Assembly (NCBI GenBank): GCA_930367215.1
Contig: OV884060.1
Coordinates: 213,531,253-213,595,252, forward strand
Length of the DNA stretch: 64,000 bases
From: Pollenia angustigena
Taxonomy: Eukaryota; Arthropoda; Insecta; Diptera; Polleniidae
Reading direction: 5' to 3'
Shown: piece after piece, positions 21,366 to 32,709 of the stretch
Layout: every line of letters starts with the position of its first letter
Numbering within the stretch: the first letter of the stretch is position 1
Program-made: the position numbers and the translations under genes
The notes under the pieces: model-generated
Databases searched by the model: none
The model's input: the letters and a program-made list of their open reading frames with translations, nothing else
Told to the model about the DNA's origin: nothing

Positions 21366-22938
21366 CGGATGTAGTTGTTTTATATGAAAATACTTGTTCA
21401 AAGTCTTACTTTCATTGCAAACATATGAAAAAACTCATTATACTTTAAAATTTATTTGTAGCGCACAAAAAAAACTGTCCTTAAAATAAAAAAAGGGACT
21501 AATTTATCAACTACTAGAAAAACAGGATTTAAAGCTAAAAAAAAGTAGGCAAAAAGAAAACGCTTGTTATAAAAATAACAAATTAAAACTTTATAAAGAA
21601 TATTTAAACATTGAAAATCAAAATAAAAAAAATTTTGTTTTCTACATGTTTTTGAATGATGGCATTGATGTCCTTCCAATTATTACTAAAGGATGCCAAC
21701 ACATTCATTAATGTTTTTGCTTTTGTTGTTGTAGTCATTGGTTCAATATTTTTTTATGATTTTATTATTTTTTTTAAGCCCAGCACTAAAAAGAAAAACA
21801 ACATCAAAACAAGCAATTTTTCAATACTTTAAAAAATGCTGGTTGTTCTTCCATAAACAATATTTTACCCGATACATCATCTTCTTGTCTTGTAGTTGGT
21901 AATTCCTTATCGACATGTTGTGTACAGAAAAAGAGAGACACAGAGACAAATAAATCGCTCATAATACCAATTTCTACGACACCATCACGAACAATAGTAT
22001 TTATTGTTCGTGACAAAAATCATTTATCGACATGACACGTCACATCACATCAACAACCATCATCCCCCCTGCCCACACACACACTCAAATACACACACGA
22101 CACAACATGAATATTATCAGCAAAACTACTTACTTTGGTATGTATTGTTATGTGTCGAAGAACTTATTACAAGAAACTACTACTAGAAAAGTATGTATTT
22201 GATTGTTTATTTGTATCTGAAGCCCCTAAAGCCATTAGACATCATCATGAAGCATCCCATCGACCAACCAACGACCGATTATTTATGGTTGTTTCCATTC
22301 TGGTGTTGAACTCTTCCTCGGCAGCAGCTTTTGATTATTTGCAACGAAATGTCTTAATTGAACAATTGTTGTGTCTGTAAAGAAATTAAATAATTAAAAT
22401 TATTTCCATTAAGCGGTGGGGCATGTGGCAATGAAGAGATACATAAGTAAATAAAACAGATTTAATTAATTTTTTTTATAAAAACATCAATACTTTTGTA
22501 AATAAAATGTATTTTATATAACAATTCTTAAGGCTTTGATATGTTTTTTTTCAGGAATTTGTAAACAGTAGGGGGAGAGACTTAACAAACTTTGAGGGGA
22601 TTTTAGCTGCAGTTTAATAAGGACATACTTTAATCTGTTTAATTTGCTTAACATTTTGCTACAAAACTTAATGCACCACATTTTAAAATTTTCAATACAA
22701 AGTTCTAATGATAGTCTTAAAAGAAAAAGATTGCATTGAAATTATAAGAAAACCATACAGGAGATTTTCCAAAACAACTAGGATTTCTTATGCCCGGGTG
22801 TTTATCTACTGCCTGCTACCATATCGACCCATTTGCGCGAAATTATCGTATATGCAAATTTTCAAAGAGTCGCCGCCTGACAAAATATTGTAGGCGAATT
22901 CCACTTCGTTGCTCCAAAAATTTGATGTATATTTTTAT
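21366..22938. other. unclassified spacer with a strong hairpin
   Basis: No gene recognised. A perfect 11-bp stem (CACGAACAATA, 5-nt loop, TATTGTTCGTG) lies at 21986-22012. A CA-rich low-complexity stretch lies near 22060-22110. Confidence 0.5.
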
Positions 22939-23508
22939 TATACCCACACCACAATAGTGGAGAGGGTATTAGCATTTGTGCTGATGTGTGTAACGCCTTA
23001 AAATATTGGTCCTAGACCTAGACCTAGACTTAAAGTATACCGATCGACTAAGAATCACTTTCTGAGTCGAAATAACGATGTCCGGCTGGCTGGCTGGCAG
23101 GCTGGCTGGCTGGCTGGATGTCCATGTAACCTTGTGCGCAAAGTACAGGTCGCAACTTTAGAGATAATTTGATAAAATTTGGGTCATAGGTTTTTATTGG
23201 CATAAGGACCAAGCCTATTGAAAATGGGCCGAATCGTAGAACCACGAGAGAAGATAGGGGGAAATTTCTTCCTCTCAGAAACTATCCAACCGATTTTAAT
23301 GAAATTTAAAACATAGATATAACCATATCTATATGGAAACAAAAGGTATGCATTTTTTTTGAAAATAGGACCACGAAGGGAGATAGGGGCAATTTCGGTC
23401 TATCAAACCGATTTTAATGAAATTAAAAACATAGATAGATTCATATCTATATGGACACATAAGCTATACAGTTTTTCAAACATAGGACCACAAGGGGAGG
23501 TAGCTTCG
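22939..23508 (+). repeat. TACCC/ACTTGTTT dispersed repeat, copy 2 (3'-truncated)
   Basis: TATACCCACACCACAATAG start, GGCT microsatellite at about 23092-23116, then ACCTTGTGCGCAAAG and blocks of TTTTAATGAAATT as in copy 1. It breaks off after ACCACAAGGGGAGG, without the terminal hairpin. Confidence 0.75.
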
Positions 23509-23734
23509 AAAACATGGTATTTTGCGCCAAAAACATCGCTTGCGAAAAGTTTTTTCTTACTTCTTCAACTTGAAAACAAGTGAGCAAGTAGGTCAACCTC
23601 TGCCATATGATACCTTAAACAACAGTATGATAAAACAAGTTTGGGACCGATGGGGCATCAAAGATCCGCCAGAAAAATTATGTTATGTGGTTAAGATTCA
23701 TGTAAAAGTTCTCTGTGCCAAATAATATTTTAAT
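23509..23734 (+). other. unclassified; short unrecognised ORF
   Basis: The frame 23522-23725 reads QVWDRWGIKDPPEKLCYVV near its end. It has a protein-like composition but no family I know. Could be a fragment of an unrecognised element. Confidence 0.3.
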
Positions 23735-23900
23735 CAGTGTTCGAAAATAAACAGTACATTATTTAACGTTCGGCTCACACACCCAGGAACGATATCTATT
23801 TTTTTAGTGATTGTGTAGATATACACAACCCTTAATACCGTTCGTAACTATTTTCAAGAAAGAACCGAACATTATATAATGTTGCCAATTTTTGTGTGAA
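23735..23900 (+). mobile_element. CAGTGTTCG TIR element, 5' fragment
   Basis: CAGTGTTCGAAAATAAACAG, CGTTCGGCTCACACACCC and AAGAAAGAACCGAACATT match the first ~165 bp of 32829-33466. The rest is missing. Confidence 0.7.
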
Positions 23901-24123
23901 TACCAACATTTATAAGAAAGTTATGGCATTGAAAGTTATTTTTTGGAGAAGTCGTTTTACTGGAGCTATGGTCAAACATGGACTGATTCCAATAAAGTTT
24001 GGTTAAAGTTAAAATAAAAGTTCGCTTGATTCATTTTCAAGCCCTCGAAAACCTTTATCAGCATTCTTCTCATTTATCTAGTTTGTACTACTACTTTAAG
24101 TTTGAGTATTTATATTAACAATT

Positions 24124-24720
24124 ATGGCGACCGTACACGACATGTTTTTGTCATCTGACATGTCAAATTTCCCACTGCAAAATACATACATGTCGTGTGT
24201 TACCTTTTTAACTTTGCTTCTGTAAAAGTCAGATGCAAAGTCATCTGACAAAATTTTAATTAGAGCTTGCTCTATTTTCCTCTGACAAACCATCTGACAT
24301 CAGAAATCTATGCAGAGAGAAACTGGCAGCGGCGTCCACTATGAAGTTAATATTTTACAATACCGAGATATGTATATGATCATTCCACTATTGAATAGAA
24401 TTTATATAAGAATATATATAAAGACCGTTTCATTATAATATCCTAAATTAGTATCTTTGAATTAACAGAAAAATATGTTAAAATGGCTAAACTTTTTTAC
24501 GGCGTAAATATAAATTTTCGTGGCGGCTTTTTTATTTTGGTTTTTGCAACAACTTTGCGGAAAAAACCAGAGACAATGCCAGAAGCAAATTACATGTCCG
24601 TTTGTGACCGAATTTTATAAACCTTCTGTAAAACAGCAATTTTGACAGACATGCACAATAACATGTGACTTGAAAAGTTGACAAGTCAGATGTAAAAAAC
24701 ATGTCGTCTACATGCACCTT
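24124..24720 (-). mobile_element. GTACACGACATG TIR element, copy 1
   Basis: The left GACCGTACACGACATG and right CATGTCGTCTACATGC ends extend into TTTTTGTCATCTGACATGTC, giving long TIRs of about 45-50 bp. A second copy in the opposite orientation lies at 39770-40376. Two open frames (24096-24293 and 24532-24723, minus) are shared with that copy but overlap the TIRs; I do not recognise them. Confidence 0.8.
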
Positions 24721-24863
24721 CAAGGAAAAAGAATGTAAGAATTTTTAGCTCTTGTTTTTTCTTTCTCGTTGTTTGTTTTTAAAATTGTTTTAAATTGCTA
24801 ACATTTAGTTATACATATAGTTAGGGGCCTTCGTTATTGAAATGATTTTTTTTTTTATTAATA

Positions 24864-25031
24864 AGGGTATGCACGTCACAAGTTGCACCCTTGCAAAAAA
24901 GCAAAATTGCAAGAACATAATAACAACCACAAAGACAATTATTTACGCGCAACTATTTATCTGTGTGGTTGTTGTTATATTTTTGCACTTTTGCTTTTTT
25001 GCAAGGGTGCAACTTGTGACGTGAATACCCT
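24864..25031. mobile_element. near-perfect palindromic MITE
   Basis: The arms AGGGTATGCACGTCACAAGT and ACTTGTGACGTGAATACCCT continue complementary through TGCACCCTTGCAAAAAAGC for about 70 bp each around a loop of about 27 nt. A perfect 5-bp duplication TAATA flanks it (24859-24863, 25032-25036). Confidence 0.88.
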
Positions 25032-25036
25032 TAATA

Positions 25037-25731
25037 TTATGAAACTTTAAATTGCCAAAAATTTAATGGAAAATAAGTTTTTACAACAGCTCTATGGAAA
25101 AAATATTTTCTAGTTATAAGTATTTTGAGGTTGGAGAACTTTATGTGGTTTTCTTTGATTCGGTGATATTTTTCATTGAAAATATTTAGTGACAAATGTT
25201 TCCATTTTTTTTATTAATTTAAATATTAAAATTTTTTAATAAATAGTTCATTTTCATTCTTAAAAATCTATTGAAATTAATTAATTATTAATTTATCCAA
25301 TGAAAAATATTAACGAAATTATGAAACTTAATTTCGTAGTATTTATGAAATTGCTGCTTCCAGTGCATCCTTAAACCTTGTTTACACTATCTCACAAGTC
25401 TTACGTATTCCATAAAACTTTTTGAGATAGAAATCTAATGAGTTTTGTTGCGACTGTCAAAAAATCTATTTTAACATGAGAGTTTGTGTTTACACCATCA
25501 CACAAAGTATTAACACTCACACATGAAATAAAATGCAACCCTGATCTAATTAAAAGTATTATTGTTTAGAAATTTTGCAAGAAACGATGAAGTCGTATGG
25601 AATATCAAACTTTTTTCATAATACTTGTCATTTTCGTGATACATTGCATTCACACTTTGTCATATTACTTGAGTTTTTGACATGTAGTAATACAAAGTAT
25701 TATAGTATAATCTAGTCTTTAAAAATGGCTA
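25037..25731. other. unclassified AT-rich spacer
   Basis: 25195-25345 contains ATGAAA/TTTCAT repeats resembling 33920-34070. No gene recognised. Confidence 0.4.
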
Positions 25732-26419
25732 AAGGTGCTTTTACACGATCTGATAGCAGTATAATTGCCAAAATCATATATGTCGTGTAAAAGCAAAAAA
25801 TATTTGCTTTTGTAAATGTCAAATGGAATGAGCAGTGTACAATTTTTAAATTAGAGCGTGTTCTATTTTGATCTGACATCAGGTCATTTGCAAGTCATTT
25901 GTTAGTGGCGGCATATATTAATTTTTATTTAGACATATTCTTTAACAAACAACATTTTTAATTAACTGAAATAAAATTAAAAGTGAATAAAAATATAAAT
26001 ATGTATGTAAATAATTTGGTGTTCTAAACGATTTTAGGTTATGTCAGATGAAACCAAAAACGAAAATGTGAAAGCAAAAATTATACCCCTTCTGTATTAT
26101 TCAGTTTTTACAGACATGTGCAATTACATACGGATTATACATCTGACAAACCCACCGCAAAATACAGGGGTCTAATCACCACATTCGATACTATCGTATC
26201 GAATAAAGTATCGAATTTTTTTGCATACAATAGACACTGACGTATCGAATGAAAACTCGATAAATGTAATGTCGAGTTACTCGATATCGAATGCTATTAT
26301 TAAAAATTCAATACATTTCATTCGATATCGGGTTACATGATACCAAAATAAATAATTTCGATCAATTTTGCTCGATATCATTTACGGTGATTAGACCCCA
26401 GATCGTGTAAAAGTACCTT
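25732..26419. mobile_element. TTTTACACGATCTG TIR element with nested MITE
   Basis: Ends are AAGGTGCTTTTACACGATCTG and AGATCGTGTAAAAGTACCTT. Internal AATTAGAGCGTGTTCTATTTT matches part of the GTACACGACATG family (24255-24290), so the two families are related. It is interrupted by 26165-26401. Confidence 0.7.
26165..26401. mobile_element. CTGGGG...ATCGAT-rich MITE, copy 2 (nested)
   Basis: GGGGTCTAATCACC and GGTGATTAGACCCC are complementary. The interior matches 15797-16045 (GACACTGACGTATCGAATGA; TTTCGATCAATTTTGCTCGA). It lies a few bases inside the right end of the host element. Confidence 0.85.
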
Positions 26420-26840
26420 AAGCTGGCATCACTGGTTGTACTTAAAACAAAGTATGCACGCTTTTTCATTTTTCTTTCCTTTTTAACCATCAAACTCAAA
26501 TGTTTTGCAGCAAATGCTTCATAATCACTCTTATTCTATTTGGCGTCGGCAATAACAACGGCAATTTTAAGGCAACAGCAATTCTTATCAAAGACAACAT
26601 CAATTCTATGTTAAATTGGTATTTTGTAAGAGTATTATGACGCCGTTGACTATTTATCGATAATGTTAATAAAATACAGCACACATCTCTAATATTAAAA
26701 TCACCTGATTCATTTTGTTTATGGTTTTTTTATAAGAAAAAAAAATTCTGTGCTGTTTGTGCAAATTTTAAGTTAAATAAAAATTTGTTTGTAAAAAAAT
26801 AATGTTTAAATGAAAATTTTTTTAATTATATTAAATTTTC
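26420..26840. other. unclassified spacer
   Basis: No recognisable feature. Confidence 0.45.
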
Positions 26841-26844
26841 CCAA

Positions 26845-27262
26845 GTGCCTAATGGATTTTTTTTAACCTTTTTAAGATTTGAAAGTTATTTTCGGCTGAC
26901 TAAACTTTCTTTTAAACATGTGTTGGAAATAATAGAGCCTCATTTAATAAAGGGAACGTTTGTTCCAAACACAATATATGTATTTGTAGCAACATTGCAT
27001 TTTTGGCCCAGGGATCGTACCAGCTCAGCGTTGGAAATTATTTCAACTTTTGACTGTCCCAGCCACAAGTTTAAAAATTTTATCTGAGACTATGGAAGTC
27101 ATAAAGAGAGAACTTTGTCCACAATGGATAAATTAAAGTTGCATTTCTTTGAAAAGCAGCATTTCCAGGTGTAATTGGCTGTGTGGACGGAACCCACATC
27201 AAAATTTTAGCTCGAAAAAAAAACAAGACCACCTTTAATCGCAAGGGATATTTAATTTATTA
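26845..27262 (+). pseudogene. PIF/Harbinger-type nuclease fragment
   Basis: The first frame (26845-27087) reads FRLTKLSFKHVLEIIEPHL, matching the start of Harbinger transposases (HARBI1-like: FRL-K..F..VL..I.P.L). After a frameshift, about 27157-27262 reads AFPGVIGCVDGTHIKI followed by NRKGY. The VDGTH Asp is the first DDE catalytic residue of this family. The remaining catalytic residues are not present. The middle is degenerate, so it is a relic. Confidence 0.75.
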
Positions 27263-27489
27263 GGAAAAGAGACCCTGCATAATCCTCTGGCTAGTGATGG
27301 ATTTTTTACAAGCTCTTCCACTAGCTTCTCGAACTGGCACTTAGTTGTTTTTTTAATTTTTTCAATTATATCCACAAAAAATATATCAAAAACAACACAA
27401 ATGAAGAAAAATATCAAAACCGCCGTAGAAATCAAAATTGCAGCCAACCATAACGTAAAATTTTTAAAACAGGACACAAATCTGCACAA
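27235..27489 (-). pseudogene. possible Harbinger accessory (Myb/SANT-like) fragment
   Basis: The minus-strand frame ends in KCQFEKLVEELVKNPSLARG. The QFE-LV--L--NP-LARG pattern resembles the Myb/SANT-like proteins encoded beside Harbinger nucleases. The N-terminal part is hydrophobic and may be intron read-through. Divergent placement beside the nuclease relic supports the idea, but it rests on one short motif. Confidence 0.35.
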
Positions 27490-27843
27490 GACAACATTAA
27501 AAATGCCGACGACAAAATCAAGGGTAATTTAAGATAATACCAAACATATGTTAACAGTCATCGAAATATGGCAATATTGCCAACGGGAATTCGAAATTGA
27601 AACAAAACATCGGTTTGTGCTTTGTTGTGATACAGACGTGTATTTTAGCCCCGCATACGATTTGAACTATTAATTAATCACATTTGATTTTGTAATATAA
27701 GCAGCGAATGGACGCTTAAAAAAAAAATAATATATTTTGTTATTTAAATTACTTAACATAATAGTGAACAATTTAAAACGATAAAATTAAATAAAATAAA
27801 ACAGTAGAAATATATACATACGTATGTATGAATGTTCATACAT

Positions 27844-28494
27844 GTCCCTGTAGTAAAAAAAATAGTCAGTTGCAAAAAACACTAACTATAAATTAACTTT
27901 TTTTTAAATGACTACAAATTGGTTTGAATCTCATGCAGATATCAACCAAAAAGGCACACGTAAAACACAAATAAAAGCAAAATAAGTAAAACAAGCATGC
28001 CATGAAGTCAAATGAAAAAAATATATACAAACATTTTAAAATAATTAAAAATTAAATCAATACAAATCTGTTTATGTACTAGCAGTTATGTGGCGTATTT
28101 ATTTCAGAACTTCTATAGATCATCATTTTGGGCAGTTTAATGCAAAATTTTCATAAATAATTGTTTCTATATCAAAATATATAAAGATATACATATGTAT
28201 GTATGTATGCATGTTCATATGTACATATATTTTTTTGACAAAAATTATTTAAAATTTAAATAATTTATTATAAACTGACAATACTTTTAATTAATTACAA
28301 ATAGGTTAAAAAATAAGTAGTTAGTAGTCAGTTAAAAAGTCATGCAAAAATGGCCAATTGACTACTGCCTATGACATGCCCATGTTAAAATAGTGAGTCG
28401 TCGACAAGGAAAAAAGTCACTTAATCAACTAGTTGTGGTTATAAAAAAACCAGTTTGAAGTTAGTTATAAATGTGTTTGACTTCCTACAGGGGT
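27844..28494. mobile_element. CCCTGTAG TIR element (candidate)
   Basis: TCCCTGTAGTAA at the left and TTCCTACAGGG at the right are complementary, followed on each side by TAGT/ACTA-rich sequence (CACTAACTATAAA vs AGTTAGTTATAAATG). A microsatellite ATGT block lies at 28194-28210. No duplication proven. Confidence 0.45.
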
Positions 28495-28613
28495 GTATAC
28501 ATATTCTGAACAAAAACATTTAAATTTTTATTTTTTTTGTTGTTGTAAAATACAATAAATAATAAAAATATTAAAGCAAAGCAAAACGGTGAAAAACAAA
28601 AACAACTCTTTGC

Positions 28614-29856
28614 ATGAGTACGAACAGTGAAACAACACTAAGACAAAATGAAAGAAAAGTTTACGTTTTAGTTCAAGCAAACGAAAATAATGCAGAAATA
28701 AATAAAACTAAACAAAATAATATAAACTATTTAACGGCTAAGCCAATTACTCGAACACGTTCCCTATCACCCTCGGTGTTTACAAAAACAGTGGATAGTG
28801 ACTCATTAAAAAAACTACAACTAGATTTGGTGACAAGTGTTGACAGGCCAGCAAGTATTGCCGTGACGTCAAAAACAAATTTAGTGGGAAATGATACCAT
28901 GAACTTAAAAACAAATGCAATGGAAAACCCCCCTGTAAAAAGCTGTCAAAAGCCTACAGTACAAGTTGGTATGGACAGGTACATAACAGTGCTTAAACGG
29001 GGACGCAGCCCTACCTCTGCAGCAGTTGCTTCGGCTTCAAAAGTACCATCTTTTGATAAAATAAATACACAAAATCGTTTTGCGATGCTGGAGGATGAAT
29101 CCTCTGAAGCACCAAACGTCATTAAATCGTCTAAGCCACCCCCGATATACCTTAGAGAGCAAAACTCTAATGAGTTAATAAAAAGTTTAATTTCGGTGAT
29201 AGGTAAAAATTCCTTTTATGTAGCTGCAATAAAGCGCGGTATCATTAACGAGACTAAAATACAGGTGAATCACGAGGATGATTTTCGAAAAATAATTACA
29301 AGATTTGAGACTCTGAATAAAAACTTTTATACTTATCAACTGAAGAGCAGTAAAGGTCTTCAGGTAGTAATCAAGGGTATAGACTCATGCGTAGACCCAG
29401 GGGAAATTAAAGCTTTTTTAGAAATGAAGGGCTTTAAAATCAAAAACGTAACAAATATCAAAAATAGGGGAAAAAAATCCCCAACCACTATTTCGAGTGG
29501 AGCTAGAACCCGGCGACGTTAAGCTCAAAAAAAATGAAACGCATCCAATTTATAATTTAAAATATATTCTCTACAGAAGGGTAACTGTTGAGGAGCCGCA
29601 CAAAAGAAATGGTCCTGTTCAATGTCTAAACTGCCAGGAATTTGGCCATACTAAGGCATACTGCTACTTAACCCCTGTTTGCGTAGTATGTGGTGAATTA
29701 CATGGAACAGTTCTTTGCGCCAAGTCTAAAACCGACCCCAACGTAAAAAATGTAGCAACTGTGGCGGTAATCACACTGCCAATTATAGAGGATACCCTGT
29801 AGCGTCAAGCAGACGGTCGGACCGAAAACTAATCCCCCTCAAATGCAGGTAACAAT
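28614..29856 (+). pseudogene. Jockey-type ORF1 (gag) with zinc knuckles, two frameshifts
   Basis: RNA-binding gag-like protein of a non-LTR retrotransposon. The start ATG at 28614 opens a 302-codon frame. The frame shifts near 29500 into ELEPGDVKLKKNETHPIYNLKYI and EEPHKRNGP, then a first knuckle C-LN-C-QEFG-H-TKAY-C and a second C-VV-C-GEL-H-GTVL-C. A second shift near 29750 restores the third, C-SN-C-GGN-H-TANYRG, with the last Cys changed to Tyr. Three CCHC knuckles after a PRE-C2HC region is typical of Jockey elements. Confidence 0.85.
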
Positions 29857-30000
29857 TCAGGTAAACACAAATGCAATTCAAGCCCCCCAGCCTAGTAATA
29901 ACAGAACCTCTTACGCTAACGTCCTAAAATCAAACCATGAGCCAATGCAAGGTGCCTCGCCAAGTAATGATGAAACTCCAGTTTCTAATAAAATTGCATC

Positions 30001-30537
30001 CGCCAACATAAAAATGAATTAGAATACTTTCTTAAAAATAAACAAATTGATGTCATGATGATTTCTGAAACTCATTTGACCTCAAGAAATACGTTTGATA
30101 TAAATGGTTATATACTAAATGATACCAAGGACCCACGAGATAGAGCTTGTGGAGGTTCTGCCATTTTAATAAAAACCCGAGTCAAACACTACCTAATGTG
30201 TGATCATCGTGAAGATTATCTCCAAGCAACGAACATTTGCGTTAAGGAATTAAATAGAAACCTAGTAATTTCATCGTTATACTCCCCGCCTAGATTTTCA
30301 ATATCGGAGGACCAATATTATAAATATTTTAAATCATTAGGACCGTGTTTCCTAGCCGCTGGCAATTATAACGCTAAACATACCTTCTGGGGGTCGCGAC
30401 TTATAACACCAAAGGGTCGTGTTTTATTTATTAAAACTATGATTAAGAAATATTCAGTAAAATACTTAAAAAGGCTCGAATTGCACCCGAACCTACTAGC
30501 ACGAAATATTTTAAATTATAGCGGCCACACTCGCTAA
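30001..30537 (+). pseudogene. LINE ORF2: endonuclease N-part fused to RT C-terminus by deletion
   Basis: The frame opens at or before 30001 (RQHKNELEYF) and reads ISETHLTS (catalytic Glu), CGGSAILIK, SLYSPPR and AAGNYNAKHTFWGSR. The last should be GDFNAKH, so the catalytic Asp is Asn here. After NPKGR-like residues the frame runs straight into SVKYLKRLELHPNLLARNIL, the extreme C-terminus of Jockey RT. Most of the endonuclease and the entire RT core are deleted in frame. No activity expected. Confidence 0.85.
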
Positions 30538-30752
30538 AGAAGAAGAGACACTGCAGCACTTATCCAATTAGATGAGCGATAAACACCTATAAAAGTGAAC
30601 AGAACCCGCGATGAAGAAAATTTTTGTCTGGCACTGGCAGGACAAAAAATAACGTATTAGGTTAAGATATGATTAATTATTGTTAGTTCATATTTAATAT
30701 ATGACGATTCAATAAATATTTAAATTATGAAGAAAAAAAAAAAAAAAAAAAT

Positions 30753-31417
30753 AATGATAAACCCATAAAAAACAGCTACCTTAAACTCAACTGAAAATTA
30801 GAATTGAGAGACATTTATTTTGTAACACATTTCATTATTTTTAATGACTAATACTCGTAGGCAATTACTGTTATTTTACTCATCTGTTGCTCATCTGTTT
30901 GTGAAAACAGCATTAAAGTTTTCATAATTAAGTTTTATTTGCATAATATATGCTTTGATATGTTTAAAAGTTTATGCATATTTAAATAAAATTTGTTTAA
31001 ATATTAACAAAAATGTTTTGTGCAAAAAGTTTAAACGACAACAATAAAAAAGCTAAAAATTTTGTGGTTTTAATTATAACTATAACAGTTTTATTTTCAA
31101 TCTTTGTTAACTGACAAACTAAAAATTTCATAGTCAATATACGTGGAGACTTCACAGTGTTGATAACCAAAAATTGAGTTTCAGTAGTTGAAATTTTGAA
31201 TTTATAGTTAAAGTTGTCATTAAGTAGTAGGAAGGAAGTACCGTTAGTTCAAATAAGAGGAACAGAGAAAATCAAGATTTTGAAATTGTACTACGAGTCG
31301 GTGTCACTACATATAATTAAAAAAAATTATAATCACTGCACCGAAAAAGTTGAATTTTCTCATGGGTTGTCTTATTATCTTTAAATTTTTAAAAACATTT
31401 GTTGTACATAATAGAAT
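30753..31417. other. unclassified AT-rich spacer
   Basis: No recognisable feature. Confidence 0.5.
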
Positions 31418-31419
31418 AA

Positions 31420-31505
31420 GGACCGTTTGCACAACTTACCGATAGCTAAAAGTAGACTTTAATCGACCTTATAAAAAGTGTTCCATTATTACAACTTTAA
31501 GTTTC
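31420..31505 (+). mobile_element. half copy of AGGCCC foldback MITE
   Basis: ACTTACCGATAGCTAAAAGT and AAAAGTGTTCCATTATTACA match one arm of the foldback element at 35019-35239. The second arm is absent. Confidence 0.7.
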
Positions 31506-31540
31506 GTTCACAATGGGAGCAGCAATTTCGTTTTTTTTAT

Positions 31541-32622
31541 ACCCTCCACCACAATTAGTTGTGAAGAGGGTATATTAAGTTTGTCATTCCGTGTGAAACT
31601 TTTTTATTATTCATCTCAGACCCCATAAAGTGTATATATTCTGGGTCCTTGAGTAATTCTAAGTCGATTTAGCCATGTCCGTCTGTCTGTTGAAAACACG
31701 CTCACTTTCGAACAACTCAAAAGAAATGAACGAACTTGGTGCCAAATTGCTTGTAGTTATCCTAAGTAGTTTGGGATTGAAATCCAGCAAAATCGGTTCA
31801 GTAGGACCGGAGCTATGAATCAAAATGTGGAACCACCACCTAAAAAAATTGATAATTTCGTTACAAAAAATAACATAAATGCTGGAACAAGGCACGAAGT
31901 GAGATAAGATTTTGCAAAAATTTGTTTTATTTGACTGGAAATCACGCTGTTAAATTTCGTGATGATCCGTCCATAATTTAACCTAAGCCCCATATAAAAA
32001 ATACTCCCGGAAAACAGTTTAGTTCGCATAAAACCGTAAAAAAATAACGCTAGCGTAACAAAATTTGGTACGTCACAGTTTTTTAGGACAAGAAATAACA
32101 CTGTGAAATTTCGTTACGATCGGTTCATAATTTACCTTAGGCCACATATAAACCCTACTATCGGAAAACAGTTTAGTACTCCTTAAACCGTAAAAAATAA
32201 TGCAATCATAACAGAAATTGGTACGTCACAGTTTTAAAGGACTAGAAATGACGCTGTGAAATTTCGTGATGATCGGTCCATAATTTACCCTAAGCCCCAT
32301 AGAAACCCTACTCCCGGAAAACATTTTAGTACACCTAACACCATAATTAATAATGCTAGCATAACAGAAATTGGTACGTCACAGTTTTAAAGGACTAGAA
32401 ATGACGCTGTGAAATTTCGTGATGATCGGTCCATAATTTACCCTAGGTCCCATATAAACCCTACTACCTAAACAGTTTAGTCGCCTAAAACCATAAATGA
32501 TAACAAATCGTCACAGTTTAAGATAATAATAACATCATACAGATATTACTTCTTAAACATTCGAACTGTCGGTGGAGGGTATCAAAGATTCGGCACAGCC
32601 GAATATAGCACTCTAACTTGTT
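31541..32622 (+). repeat. TACCC/ACTTGTTT-type repeat (second family) with 153-bp array
   Basis: It starts TATACCCTCCACCACAATT with a pairing GAGGGTATA, contains CCATAAAGTGTATATATTC and GCCATGTCCGTCTGTCTG, and ends GGTGGAGGGTATC, a hairpin ATTCGGC-ACA-GCCGAAT and ATAGCACTCTAACTTGTTT. The 5' TACCCTCCAC is complementary to the 3' GTGGAGGGTA. The middle is a tandem array. Confidence 0.75.
31915..32515 (+). repeat. 153-bp tandem array inside the repeat
   Basis: GGTACGTCACAGTTTT recurs at about 32067, 32220 and 32373, exactly 153 bp apart. Each unit also has GAAATTTCGTGATGATCGG, CATAATTTACC and CCGGAAAACA-like blocks. About four units, the last decayed. Confidence 0.88.
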
Positions 32623-32709
32623 TTTTCTTTCTTTTTTCTTCCCAAAGTATTTCATATATTTTTCTTTCATTTTTCGAACAAAAATGTAAATTTAAAATTT
32701 CGTTCTAGA

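Larger units (their letters stand above)
28495..30752 (+). mobile_element. Jockey-type LINE, internally deleted, with poly(A)
   Basis: It spans a short 5' leader, ORF1 (gag) from 28614, a remnant of ORF2 ending at 30537, a short 3' UTR and an A-run of about 19 at 30733-30751. Total length is about 2.2 kb, where relatives with complete ORF2 are usually twice that. The poly(A) fixes orientation and the 3' end. The exact 5' boundary and target duplication are not defined. Confidence 0.85.
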
